A DNA stretch of 64,000 bases from Marinimicrobium sp. C6131 (GTDB lineage: Bacteria; Pseudomonadota; Gammaproteobacteria; Pseudomonadales; Cellvibrionaceae). Location: the NCBI RefSeq assembly GCF_026153455.1, contig NZ_CP110629.1:2232001-2296000 (forward strand), read 5' to 3'. This document shows positions 52,719-60,689 of the stretch, piece by piece. Made by a program: the position numbers and the translations under genes. Below the pieces are notes generated by a model. That model saw only the letters and a program-made list of their open reading frames with translations, made no database searches and was not told where the DNA came from. Every line of letters begins with the position of its first letter. Within the stretch, counting starts at the first letter, position 1.

Positions 52719-53378
52719 ATGAACACAGCCACCCAGGCACTGAAAGGCCGTTTGCAGACCGTGGGCGAGGAAACGGCCAACACCATCAGCCACGGAATCG
52801 GCCTGATTGCGGCCATTATTGCCACGCCCTTCATGATAGTCCGGGCCATTCGCCTGGAGGACCCGGCCTTTGTGGTGGGCGTCAGTATCTTTTGCGCAAC
52901 CATGATCGTACTGTACCTGGCCTCGACGATTTACCACATCCTGCCCCACGGGCGCGCCAAGCGGGTGTGTAAAGATATCGACCACTCCGCCATTTATCTG
53001 TTGATTGCCGGTACTTACACCCCCTTTACGCTGGGCGCTCTTAGCGGCCCCTGGGGTTGGACCCTGTTTGGCATCATCTGGGCATTGGCGGCCTTCGGGG
53101 TACTGATGAAAAGCCTGAGGAAACTGCACCACCCGGTACTCTCGGTGGGGCTGTATCTGATCATGGGCTGGATGGTGTTGGTGGCGTTGCACCCGCTGAC
53201 CCGTGAGGTACCGGCCGCCGGCATCGCCTGGTTGGCAGCCGGCGGCGCGTCTTATACGCTGGGCGTGGTGTTCTATGTGCTGGACTCGAAGGTCAAGTTC
53301 GCCCACTTCGTCTGGCACCTGTTTGTGCTCGGGGGCACCCTCTGCCACTTTGTCGCGGTGTTTGGCTACGCTCACTGA
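52719..53378 (+). CDS. Hemolysin III family (PAQR-like) membrane protein
   Basis: A 219-residue inner-membrane protein with seven helices. Conserved PAQR/YqfA features are NTISHGIGL, STIYHILPHGRAKRVCKDIDHSAIYLLIAGTYTPF and the final FAHFVWHLFVLGG. Conserved Ser, Asp and His residues in these positions form the metal site of the family. Despite the name, most bacterial members are not toxins and may be lipid hydrolases. GGGAG precedes the ATG. Confidence 0.94.
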   Translation: MNTATQALKGRLQTVGEETANTISHGIGLIAAIIATPFMIVRAIRLEDPAFVVGVSIFCATMIVLYLASTIYHILPHGRAKRVCKDIDHSAIYLLIAGTYTPFTLGALSGPWGWTLFGIIWALAAFGVLMKSLRKLHHPVLSVGLYLIMGWMVLVALHPLTREVPAAGIAWLAAGGASYTLGVVFYVLDSKVKFAHFVWHLFVLGGTLCHFVAVFGYAH

Positions 53379-53393
53379 ACGGTGGGCGTGCGG

Positions 53394-53708
53394 TCAAAAA
53401 ATCCAGGCGATCATCAACCAGAAAATCACGAAAAACAGGAAGAAGCCCAGCAGCATAAACTGCAATTCCCCCAGCAGGCCATCGCCGGAGGCCACGGCAA
53501 ACACCAGAAACAACACGACCGTGACAAAGAAGGAGACAATGGCGGCGGTTTTCAGCCCCATGCCGGGCTCGAGATAGGCGGCCGAGAACTCGGCCAGGGA
53601 GGGCAACAATAACATCGCCGCCACGCCCACCAACACCACCAGCGACACCAGGACAATGGCGATCTTGCGGGATTCGTTTCTGTCCTTGCGATCTTCTTCC
53701 CCCACCAT
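53394..53708 (-). CDS. Small three-helix membrane protein
   Basis: A 104-residue hypothetical inner-membrane protein with a charged N-terminus and three helices (about 15-40, 52-72 and 80-103). Its ATG shares one base with the stop of the PH-domain gene (TAATG), so the pair is translationally coupled and probably works together. I recognise no family. Confidence 0.8.
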   Translation of the reverse strand: MVGEEDRKDRNESRKIAIVLVSLVVLVGVAAMLLLPSLAEFSAAYLEPGMGLKTAAIVSFFVTVVLFLVFAVASGDGLLGELQFMLLGFFLFFVIFWLMIAWIF

Positions 53709-54097
53709 TACCGGGCGCCTCCGTTCTGGCGGGCCTTGATCAATTCACGCACCCGGTTGGGATCCGGCATCCCCTTGGCTTCGATTTCCGGCTTGTCACC
53801 GGCGGTAAAAATCTGAATGGTGCCGACGCCGAAAATGCGATTGAAGAAGCTCTGGTTCACCCGCACGGTTCGGATACCGGAAATACTGAACTCGGCGCGG
53901 TTTTTACTGAGCAGTCCCTCCTCATACAGGATGTCGTGCTCTTTGACTGTGAGTTTCGAGCCCTTGCACTGCAAGTACCACCAGAGCAGAATCAGCAGTC
54001 CCAACCCGAACACCGGGATCAGCAGCAGGCTGACGATAAAACCGATGGGGTTGTTCTTGAACATGGCGGGGTGTTCGGAGTACAGGGGTTCACTCAT
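53708..54097 (-). CDS. PH domain-containing membrane protein (bPH2 type)
   Basis: A 129-residue protein with one helical hairpin (about residues 16-40) and a bacterial pleckstrin-homology domain: KLTVKEHDILYEEGLLSKNRAEFSISGIRTVRVNQSFFNRIFGVGTIQIFTAG. The pattern R-T-V-x-V-x-Q-S and GVGTIxIxTAG is typical of bPH2 proteins such as YdbT. Such proteins are thought to act in envelope or cell-surface stress, but a defined role is lacking. Confidence 0.9.
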   Translation of the reverse strand: MSEPLYSEHPAMFKNNPIGFIVSLLLIPVFGLGLLILLWWYLQCKGSKLTVKEHDILYEEGLLSKNRAEFSISGIRTVRVNQSFFNRIFGVGTIQIFTAGDKPEIEAKGMPDPNRVRELIKARQNGGAR

Positions 54098-54159
54098 GGC
54101 AGGCTCCTTATTCTTGAGTCAATGAGCTTGATGATAGCACTCCCTTGCGCGCCCTGCAG

Positions 54160-54180
54160 CCGGGGTGGTTCACACCCCGG
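54160..54180 (-). terminator. GC-rich hairpin after the phosphate operon
   Basis: CCGGGGTG (54160-54167) and CACCCCGG (54173-54180) form a perfect 8-bp stem with loop GTTCA. It lies 9 bp beyond the last stop codon of the phoX-tonB operon. No T-run follows on that strand, so termination strength is uncertain. Confidence 0.5.
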
Positions 54181-54189
54181 ACGATTCAT

Positions 54190-56529
54190 CTAGTGTACCC
54201 CGAGCGGCAACTCGCGGTAGCGGTTCTTGCCCGAGCCGCCGTCGGCGCCGCCGTCGTACACATAGCCGTACACGGCCGACTCTCCGTCCTGCTTGACCAG
54301 TGCACCGCGCACCCACTGTACCGGTTCATCGTCAACCAACAGCCGGGCTTCACTCCAGTGGCCCTCGCCTCGGCGCTCGGTGTGGTAAAGGTGGCCGGTA
54401 TTCTCTTCAATAAACAACACCTGGACACTGTTGCCATGGGCGATGGCATCGGCCCCGGTCTGATCAGCGTCGACGGCATTCTGGACCACGGTGCGGTCGG
54501 TCACCTGGACCGGGTCGCTCCAGTTGCCCTCGGCGTCGACCCGCCGCTCCCACAGGTAGCCGCTCGCCAACCGATAAATCACGACAACCGTCTCAGACTC
54601 CGACTGATACACCAACGGCAGAATGGAGCCGATATCCTCACTGTCGGTGCCGAGCCCCTCCGCGAAGGCTTGCCGCTCAGTCAGTTCATCATGGGGCAAC
54701 AGTTGACGATAAAACGCCCTGCCGTCGTTACCGGTGTAAGCCAGGTGCACCACGTCACGCTTTCCGAGCACCAGCGCCGGACCGGACAGGGCCGGACCGG
54801 TGTCGGCATCAATCACGGTTTCCTCGCTCCAGTCACCCTTGGGTGAGCGGGTGCGGGTGTGAATTTTATCGGGGCCACCGTAGACCGCCACCACGCTACC
54901 ATCGGAGCGCACCGCCAAATCGGCCACCTGGGTGGGGGGCTCTTCCGGGGAGGCCAGCCGTTCATCCCGAATGGCCCAGGTATCCGGTTGCTCGGGGTGA
55001 TCCGAGGTGCGGAAGACGTGATAGAACACATGGTCGGAGGTCTGGTGCAGCATATGGATCTTGTCGTCCACCCGAACCGAGGCGAAGCCTTCCAGGTCGC
55101 CGGTTTTCGGGCGGTGTGCACCATCCACTTCCTGCCAGGTCTCGCCGCCATCGGAAGACCTGACGGTCATCAGTGCATTCCAGGTTTCCGCCGGTTCCAT
55201 CAGGAAGTACAGGTCGCCGCTGTCCGACTCCCAGGGGCCGATGCGCATGGGGGTTTCCACAAAGGTACCTCCCAGGTGACCGTCGGCGACCTCGAGGGTC
55301 ACCGAGGCCAGTGCCTCCGACGCCAGAGGCTCTCCCGTCTGATCCACCAGGCGGTAGTCAAAGCGGTCCCCGGTTTCATTGAGCGCGGCGTCGTCCGAGA
55401 AGCGGCGAATCACGATGGGAAACTCCCATTCGCTGTGCCCGCCCTCCGGTGACCAGACCGGTGTACGATCCGCGAAGCTGATGCCGGCACCACCGGTGAA
55501 CGGTTGCCCGGAGACGCTCAACAGATCCCGGGTTGGGGCACCGTGTTCGAAGGATGCACTGGCCATAATGCTGGTGCGCGGCGAACGGGGTTGACCTTCC
55601 TCCACCAATGCCTGCACGTCCGCCCGACTTCCTTGCGGCACATACAGTCCGGCGACGGAGGGGGGAATGTCCCGCTTGAGATTTTCCGTAAAGACCAGAG
55701 CCTCATCATCGTACTCCACGATCAGGTCCTGCCCCTCCATGATCAGTTTCAGCTCAAACCACTGTCCGTGTCTGATGTCGAACGGGTGAGTGGCAAGTGT
55801 GGATTCCACACCGTCGCTGACACGGACCACCTGCACGGCGTCGCCGGCTTTTACGTCCACGCGCCAATAGTTTTCGGCATTCTCATAACCGAACACGACG
55901 CCTGCCTGGGCGTCCGCCTCTGGCAGGCGCAGGTCAACCGCGAACTCCAGTGGCTCCCAATGGGTTTCATAGCGCCCCAGGGCCAACAGGGCCTGGTCGC
56001 CAGCCTGAAGCGTCAGGTGTCCTTTATCGCCATTCGCTGTCCAGGACAGCGCCGAGGCGTCGCCGCTGAGGACGTGCCAGAGCTCGTCCATCGGTTCACT
56101 GGGCTGGCGTTCGAAATCCAGTTCATATTCTTTGGCGGGCTGCGGGAAGTTCTCGGCGCCCAGGGGTTCCCACTCGCCATTATTGCGGCGTACTTCAAGC
56201 CGGTAACGACGCCCGGTACTGTCCGCTTCAGCGGTTTCCACTTCAAAGCGAATCCGGAAGGGCTCATCGGCGAACACGGTGGCCGGCTCGTTGGTGTCGC
56301 TGGCCCAACCGCCGTTGTCATTCAGCGGTATGTCGAACTGCGAACGCACCCGAAACGCGGTTTGCCGATCGTCTTCAGTTTGGGCGGCGTGTTGAGTGTG
56401 TTCCGGTTCGGTTTTGCTGCAGCCCATCAATAGCAACGCGCTTAGCGCCCCGGTCAACAGCGGAACTGTGAGGCGGCGCTGGCGCGCCACAGGGCCCATT
56501 ATCGGTACAACATTCATGATTGGGTTCAT
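54190..56529 (-). CDS. Large lipoprotein with BNR/sialidase-like propeller
   Basis: A 779-residue lipoprotein with lipobox LLMGC (Cys37). A central part near residues 165-310 looks like a LamG/DUF1080-type sandwich (HWEPLEFAVDLRLPEADAQAGVVFGYENAENYWRV), and the C-terminal half is a BNR-like propeller (TVRSSDGGETWQEV and similar blades). The enzyme site of true sialidases is not evident. It is the last gene of the phoX-exbB-exbD-exbD-tonB operon (77 bp after tonB) and therefore probably works with the receptor or PhoX at the envelope. AAGGA precedes the ATG. Confidence 0.82.
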   Translation of the reverse strand: MNPIMNVVPIMGPVARQRRLTVPLLTGALSALLLMGCSKTEPEHTQHAAQTEDDRQTAFRVRSQFDIPLNDNGGWASDTNEPATVFADEPFRIRFEVETAEADSTGRRYRLEVRRNNGEWEPLGAENFPQPAKEYELDFERQPSEPMDELWHVLSGDASALSWTANGDKGHLTLQAGDQALLALGRYETHWEPLEFAVDLRLPEADAQAGVVFGYENAENYWRVDVKAGDAVQVVRVSDGVESTLATHPFDIRHGQWFELKLIMEGQDLIVEYDDEALVFTENLKRDIPPSVAGLYVPQGSRADVQALVEEGQPRSPRTSIMASASFEHGAPTRDLLSVSGQPFTGGAGISFADRTPVWSPEGGHSEWEFPIVIRRFSDDAALNETGDRFDYRLVDQTGEPLASEALASVTLEVADGHLGGTFVETPMRIGPWESDSGDLYFLMEPAETWNALMTVRSSDGGETWQEVDGAHRPKTGDLEGFASVRVDDKIHMLHQTSDHVFYHVFRTSDHPEQPDTWAIRDERLASPEEPPTQVADLAVRSDGSVVAVYGGPDKIHTRTRSPKGDWSEETVIDADTGPALSGPALVLGKRDVVHLAYTGNDGRAFYRQLLPHDELTERQAFAEGLGTDSEDIGSILPLVYQSESETVVVIYRLASGYLWERRVDAEGNWSDPVQVTDRTVVQNAVDADQTGADAIAHGNSVQVLFIEENTGHLYHTERRGEGHWSEARLLVDDEPVQWVRGALVKQDGESAVYGYVYDGGADGGSGKNRYRELPLGVH

Positions 56530-56606
56530 GATTCTTCCTTACGACGTAAGTTCGCGTATTTCGATCCGGCCTCGGCCTGACAACGTCCGGGTAACGGTGT
56601 CGACGG

Positions 56607-57350
56607 TCAATTCAGTCGAAAGTACACCGGCAGCGTCCAGGTCATACGGTTCTGGGCGATGTCATCGGGCATCTTGGGCAACGGGTTGGCTTTTTCGAGC
56701 ATTTCTTCAACGGCTTCATCCAGACTGTCGTGCCCGGTCGGGCGCATCAGTCTGTAATCGAGGATGTTGCCGTCCCGATCGAAGGTGAATGACACCATGG
56801 CCATGCCCTGCTCGGCCTTGCGACGGGCACTCATGGGATATTCTTTGTGACGTTCCAGCCAGGCGCTGACCCGGGTGCGGTAATCCGGCGGCGCATCCTG
56901 GATGCCACCCGTTGCACCCGCCTGCTGGCGATCCGCCGTGCGTTTGGCGTCCTGATCACTGTGCTCGTCAGCGGACTCGGTCGACTCGTCCGTCTCGGCG
57001 GTTTGAGATTCCGGCTCGGGTTGAACCTCGGGTTCTGGCTCCGGTTCGGGTTCGGGCTCGGGTTCCGGCTCCGGTTGTGGCTCCGGCTCCTCCTCGGGTT
57101 CCGGCGTTTTGACCGCCGACTCCAAAGGCTCGGGCTCCGGCTGCGGCTGGGGTTCGGGCTCAGGGGCCGGCGTCGGCTGAGCTGGCTTGGGGGGCGGTGC
57201 CAACGCGATGGTGATGGACTGGGCCCCCGGATCTTCCGCGCGGTGCACGGTTTCCCGGTCCGACTCCAGACGCACCATGGCCAGGGTGTGCACAGCCATC
57301 GCCAGGGACAAGGCCAGGAGCCAGTGAACGGGTCGCGGTTGTTGAATCAT
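56607..57350 (-). CDS. tonB: Energy transducer TonB
   Basis: A 247-residue TonB. It has one N-terminal membrane helix (about 9-27), a long periplasmic Glu-Pro repeat region (about 60-110), then the C-terminal domain with YPMSARRKAEQGMAMVSFTFDRDGNI and a final strand TWTLPVYFRL. It carries energy from ExbB/ExbD to outer-membrane receptors. It overlaps the upstream exbD by four bases (ATGA). The operon context marks it as a dedicated TonB for the phosphate module. Confidence 0.95.
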   Translation of the reverse strand: MIQQPRPVHWLLALSLAMAVHTLAMVRLESDRETVHRAEDPGAQSITIALAPPPKPAQPTPAPEPEPQPQPEPEPLESAVKTPEPEEEPEPQPEPEPEPEPEPEPEPEVQPEPESQTAETDESTESADEHSDQDAKRTADRQQAGATGGIQDAPPDYRTRVSAWLERHKEYPMSARRKAEQGMAMVSFTFDRDGNILDYRLMRPTGHDSLDEAVEEMLEKANPLPKMPDDIAQNRMTWTLPVYFRLN

Positions 57351-57763
57351 TCGCTTTCAGTCAGTAGTTGAATCTGGGCAACACCACCGGCACGCAGCTC
57401 GGCCAGCAGTTCGGTCAGAGCGCGGGCTTCCAGTCCGCGGTCGGCTCGCACCTGCAAGGGCGCCTCGGGTTGCTCGCGCTGGGCGAGACGTTCCGCCAGT
57501 CGGGTCGGCTCAATGGCCTCGCCCATCCAGGCCAGGCGCCCATCGGCACCAATGGCGAGATATTCCGGCTGGCTGTCCACCGCTTCAGCGTGACGGGTGG
57601 TGGCGGGTGTCACGGCAAAAGGCGGCTCCTGGATCAGGGTGCCACTGACCATAAAAAAGATGAGCAACAGAAACACCACATTGATCAGCGGCAGGACATT
57701 GTCCTCCGCATTGGTGGTTCGCCGGGGAATGGGCGGCAGGGAGAAATCGGTCTGTTTCAGCAT
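57347..57763 (-). CDS. exbD: Biopolymer transport protein ExbD (second copy)
   Basis: A 138-residue ExbD/TolR protein. It has a short cytoplasmic tail, one helix with NVLPLINVVFLLLIFFMV, where the conserved Asp of the usual LIDV is replaced by Asn (LINV), and a periplasmic domain ending in LLAELRAGGVAQIQLLTE. The proton-carrying Asp is thus missing in this copy, while the other exbD has it. The two probably form a mixed dimer. It lies between exbD copy 1 (30 bp gap) and tonB. Confidence 0.93.
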   Translation of the reverse strand: MLKQTDFSLPPIPRRTTNAEDNVLPLINVVFLLLIFFMVSGTLIQEPPFAVTPATTRHAEAVDSQPEYLAIGADGRLAWMGEAIEPTRLAERLAQREQPEAPLQVRADRGLEARALTELLAELRAGGVAQIQLLTESE

Positions 57764-57793
57764 AGCGAGGTTTCGGTTACAGCGGTGGACAGA

Positions 57794-58189
57794 TCAATCA
57801 GCGGTTTCGCCCAACGCCAACGCCTGAATACCGGCATGGCCCAACTGGTCAAAGCTGTCGATCAATTCATGGAGCCTGACACCATCCTCGGCGCGCAGTA
57901 TCACCGAGGAAATGCGCTCAGCCTCCAGGTCCCGAGTCAGTTGCTCTGCCAGTGACTGGAGTGGATACCTTTGCTCGTCATAACGAAATTCTCCGTCGCC
58001 CAACAAATAGATATCGGCTGCGGGTATATCGTCATTGCCGGCCGCTTCACTGCCGGTCGCCAACTCCAGGCCGCTCCATTGGGCGAGACTGGAGGCGAGC
58101 ATAAAAAACAGCAGCAGGTTGAACACCACATCAATCAGGGGTGTCAGGCTGACACTGCGCTTACGACGGGGAGCTACCTCAATTTGCAC
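57794..58189 (-). CDS. exbD: Biopolymer transport protein ExbD (first copy)
   Basis: A 131-residue ExbD with the conserved proton-relay Asp in LTPLIDVVFNLLLFFML and a periplasmic domain ending DQLGHAGIQALALGE. The chosen start is a GTG inside the end of exbB, overlapping by 11 bases. The frame continues upstream within exbB but without a ribosome site or a sensible protein. With exbB and the second exbD it forms the inner-membrane motor that energises TonB. Confidence 0.9.
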   Translation of the reverse strand: MQIEVAPRRKRSVSLTPLIDVVFNLLLFFMLASSLAQWSGLELATGSEAAGNDDIPAADIYLLGDGEFRYDEQRYPLQSLAEQLTRDLEAERISSVILRAEDGVRLHELIDSFDQLGHAGIQALALGETAD

Positions 58190-58922
58190 CGGCCAGGGCT
58201 CCTTCCAGCGATGCCTGTCGGGTGCGCGATGCGGCGTCCTGGCCACGGTTTCCCGTCGCGGTTTTCCCACTGGCTTCATCGCTGACCCGGTTGAAGGCGC
58301 GACTGGTAAACACGCGGCCCAGCGCATCCTGCATATCTTCGTGCAGGCGCTCGACACTGCGCTCCAGAAAGTTCAGAGCCGCCACCGCCGGAATCGCGAC
58401 CACCAGACCCACGGCGGTGGTCAGCAGCGCTTCCCAGATACCGCCGGAGAGGACCGACGGATCCACCTGACTGCCGGCCGCTTCCAACTGGTTGAACGCG
58501 GCAATCATGCCAATCACCGTACCCAACAAGCCCAGCAACGGGGCGATATTGCCGATCACTTCCAGAGGACGAAAATGCCGACGCAGGACATTGATGTCCC
58601 GGGCCGCGGTGCGGGCCACTTCTTCCCGCAGGCTGTCTTCGGGAATACCCGCTTCGCTGCCTTTGACGACCAGGTTCATGGCCTGGGCAATGGGGTTGGG
58701 CTGGCCTTTCAGACATTCGCCGGCCTTGTAAGTATCACCCTCACGCCAGGCGTTTATGGCCGGCTCGATAAAACGGCGCTCGCCGAGACGGATGGTACGG
58801 AATTGCCATAACTTCAGTACGACAATCGCCAGGGCGTAAATGGACATCAGCATCAGAATCATCACCACTGGACCACCCAGCTCCAATAATTCCGCTAACG
58901 TTGCCAAACTGAAACCGTTCAT
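58179..58922 (-). CDS. exbB: MotA/TolQ/ExbB proton channel protein
   Basis: A 247-residue ExbB/TolQ protein with three helices. The first is near residues 15-36 (GGPVVMILMLMSIYALAIVVLKLW), and the last two are the conserved pair PLLGLLGTVIGMIAAF and GGIWEALLTTAVGLVVAIPAVAALNFL, the canonical ExbB sequence. It builds the pentameric channel around ExbD. It begins 92 bp after phoX and has no pho box of its own, so it is probably read from the phoX promoter. Confidence 0.95.
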   Translation of the reverse strand: MNGFSLATLAELLELGGPVVMILMLMSIYALAIVVLKLWQFRTIRLGERRFIEPAINAWREGDTYKAGECLKGQPNPIAQAMNLVVKGSEAGIPEDSLREEVARTAARDINVLRRHFRPLEVIGNIAPLLGLLGTVIGMIAAFNQLEAAGSQVDPSVLSGGIWEALLTTAVGLVVAIPAVAALNFLERSVERLHEDMQDALGRVFTSRAFNRVSDEASGKTATGNRGQDAASRTRQASLEGALAGAN

Positions 58923-59014
58923 AATGACCTCTACTTCACTTGCGGTGTTGGTGGATGACGGCCTTGGGCCTTATCCACCCGACATGGACCTGTTGATCAT
59001 CGGCGTCGATGTGA

Positions 59015-60346
59015 TTAACCGGCGTCTACAAAAAATGGGCCGCGCAGCTCGTAAATTCGGCCGTCGGTGTGATCGCCCGTGTAACCTTTCTGGGAGCTGA
59101 AATACAGGCGCTCGCCATCGGGACTGAAAGCCGGGCCGCAGATTTCCGAATCACGCTGACCAACCACATTCACCAGTTCAAACGGCGTGATATCGGCACC
59201 GACCACTACCAGACGCATCTCGCTGCCGTCTTCGGCCACCAGCACGTCACCACCGGCGGACACCACCAGATTGTCCACATCGTCAATGCCGGGGTTGAAG
59301 GCCTGGTCGGACTGTTTGTCGTAAATCAGATCCAGCGTATTGGCATTGGTATCCAACGTCCAAACGCGGTTGTCGCCTTTGGTGGTGAAGTACACCATGC
59401 CCTCGTGATACCAGCAGCCTTCCCCACCATCAAACCGTTCGGCGTCGGCTACCTGTTTCCGGGTGGGCAGTTCGCGGCGTTCGGGGTCTTCACCGCCCAG
59501 GCGGGGTACCGGGTTGGGCACCGTCTGCCACTGAACCGGGCGGGTCTGCAACGGATCATCGCCGGTCAAGACCGCCACTTCCAGCCGACCTTTGCTCAGG
59601 TCGGCACGCCCCCCCTCGGGATAGTGCTCGGGCACAAAGCGATAGAAGTTGCCGTCTTCGGTATCTTCAGTGAGGTAGATGTGGCGGTGCACCGGGTCCA
59701 CGGCGGCGGCCTCGTGTTTGAACACACCCAAGAGCGGCGCGGGCACGGCGAGCTGACGACCGGTGGGATCGCACTCGTACACCAGGCCTTCATCAATTTC
59801 TTCGCAGGTCAGCCAGGTTCCCCAGGGTGTGGGGCCACCGGCGCAATTGTTGGTGGTGCCGGTACAGATGGCGTAACTGTCGACCACCTCGCCTTGCGCG
59901 TTAAAACGCAGCGCGCCCACGCCACCCTGGCGCCAGGCTCCCACTTCGGAGTTGGACACATAGACCCAACCCCCGTCGTCCATCGGGAAGGTGGCGCCGC
60001 CGTCAGGCAGCGCATGCCATACATAATCGGAACCGGCATGGGCCCGCTGTCCCGTGCGTGCCACTTCGCGAACGGCGAAGCCACGGGGCACCCTCATTCG
60101 GGTGTTCGGGTCGTTTTCAACCGCGACTTCGTGCAAGGTGCCCGCGAGGTTGGGAATGTTGCTGACTTTCTTTTTCAGCGCCAAAGGCTTAGCTGAACGA
60201 GGGGAACCTTGTGTGGTGCAGCCCCACAGGCCCGGGCCGACCGCGAGCACTCCCGAGGCGATCAGGCTTCTCTGCAACAGGCGGCGGCGCTGTTCATTGA
60301 CGAGACCTTTGCGGTTACCGGTTGATTTGCTCTCAACGTTTTTCAT
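59015..60346 (-). CDS. phoX: PhoX family alkaline phosphatase (DUF839)
   Basis: A 443-residue exported phosphatase. A twin-arginine signal (RRRLLQRSL, residues about 20-28) leads to a hydrophobic stretch and WGC, so it may also be a lipoprotein. PhoX motifs are present: GGATFPMDDGGWVYVSNSE, GGPTPWGTWLTCEE and HEAAAVDPVHRHIYLTEDTEDGNFYRF. PhoX enzymes use Ca2+ and Fe3+ and cleave phosphomonoesters in the periplasm. An array of PhoB half-sites lies upstream. It heads the operon with exbB, exbD, exbD, tonB and the BNR lipoprotein. Confidence 0.92.
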   Translation of the reverse strand: MKNVESKSTGNRKGLVNEQRRRLLQRSLIASGVLAVGPGLWGCTTQGSPRSAKPLALKKKVSNIPNLAGTLHEVAVENDPNTRMRVPRGFAVREVARTGQRAHAGSDYVWHALPDGGATFPMDDGGWVYVSNSEVGAWRQGGVGALRFNAQGEVVDSYAICTGTTNNCAGGPTPWGTWLTCEEIDEGLVYECDPTGRQLAVPAPLLGVFKHEAAAVDPVHRHIYLTEDTEDGNFYRFVPEHYPEGGRADLSKGRLEVAVLTGDDPLQTRPVQWQTVPNPVPRLGGEDPERRELPTRKQVADAERFDGGEGCWYHEGMVYFTTKGDNRVWTLDTNANTLDLIYDKQSDQAFNPGIDDVDNLVVSAGGDVLVAEDGSEMRLVVVGADITPFELVNVVGQRDSEICGPAFSPDGERLYFSSQKGYTGDHTDGRIYELRGPFFVDAG

Positions 60347-60469
60347 AGCACTCTCTGATCATTGAATCGGTTTGACCGCTCACAATAAAACGCCCTGACG
60401 CATTCCCTCCTGAATGCATCACTGCGCTTTCTGAGCTGACTTTGATGCCATTGAGTGTGCCCCCGGTAT

Positions 60470-60520
60470 GTGACCCTGGCGTGACTGAACCGTGAACTTA
60501 AGGTGACAATTAAATGACAA
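60470..60520 (-). promoter_or_regulatory. Five tandem PhoB half-sites facing phoX
   Basis: On the plus strand GTGACCC (60470), GTGACTG (60481), GTGAACT (60492), GTGACAA (60503) and ATGACAA (60514) start exactly 11 bp apart. On the minus strand the last two read TTGTCAT-TTAA-TTGTCAC, close to the pho box consensus CTGTCAT-N4-CTGTCAT. The array lies 124-174 bp upstream of the phoX start. It implies strong PhoB control. Confidence 0.88.
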
Positions 60521-60567
60521 GCACCAACCCTCGCCTGTCATAAAAGCTTAACCTGCTGTTCAAATGA

Positions 60568-60585
60568 CTGTCGCCCGACTGTCAC
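60568..60585 (+). promoter_or_regulatory. Pho box facing the TonB-dependent receptor
   Basis: CTGTCGC (60568-60574), spacer CCGA, CTGTCAC (60579-60585) has the 7-4-7 pho box layout with 11-bp spacing. A further CTGTCAT at 60535 lies 33 bp upstream, in the same helical phase. The receptor ATG follows about 105 bp later. Confidence 0.78.
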
Positions 60586-60689
60586 ATGAAACCGCTAGCG
60601 TGACGCCCTCTACCACAAAATCCGAATCACTCCGGAGAACAGGACGTTCTTCCGGAGTTGGTTATTTTTTACCTTCAGGGGATAACTCA

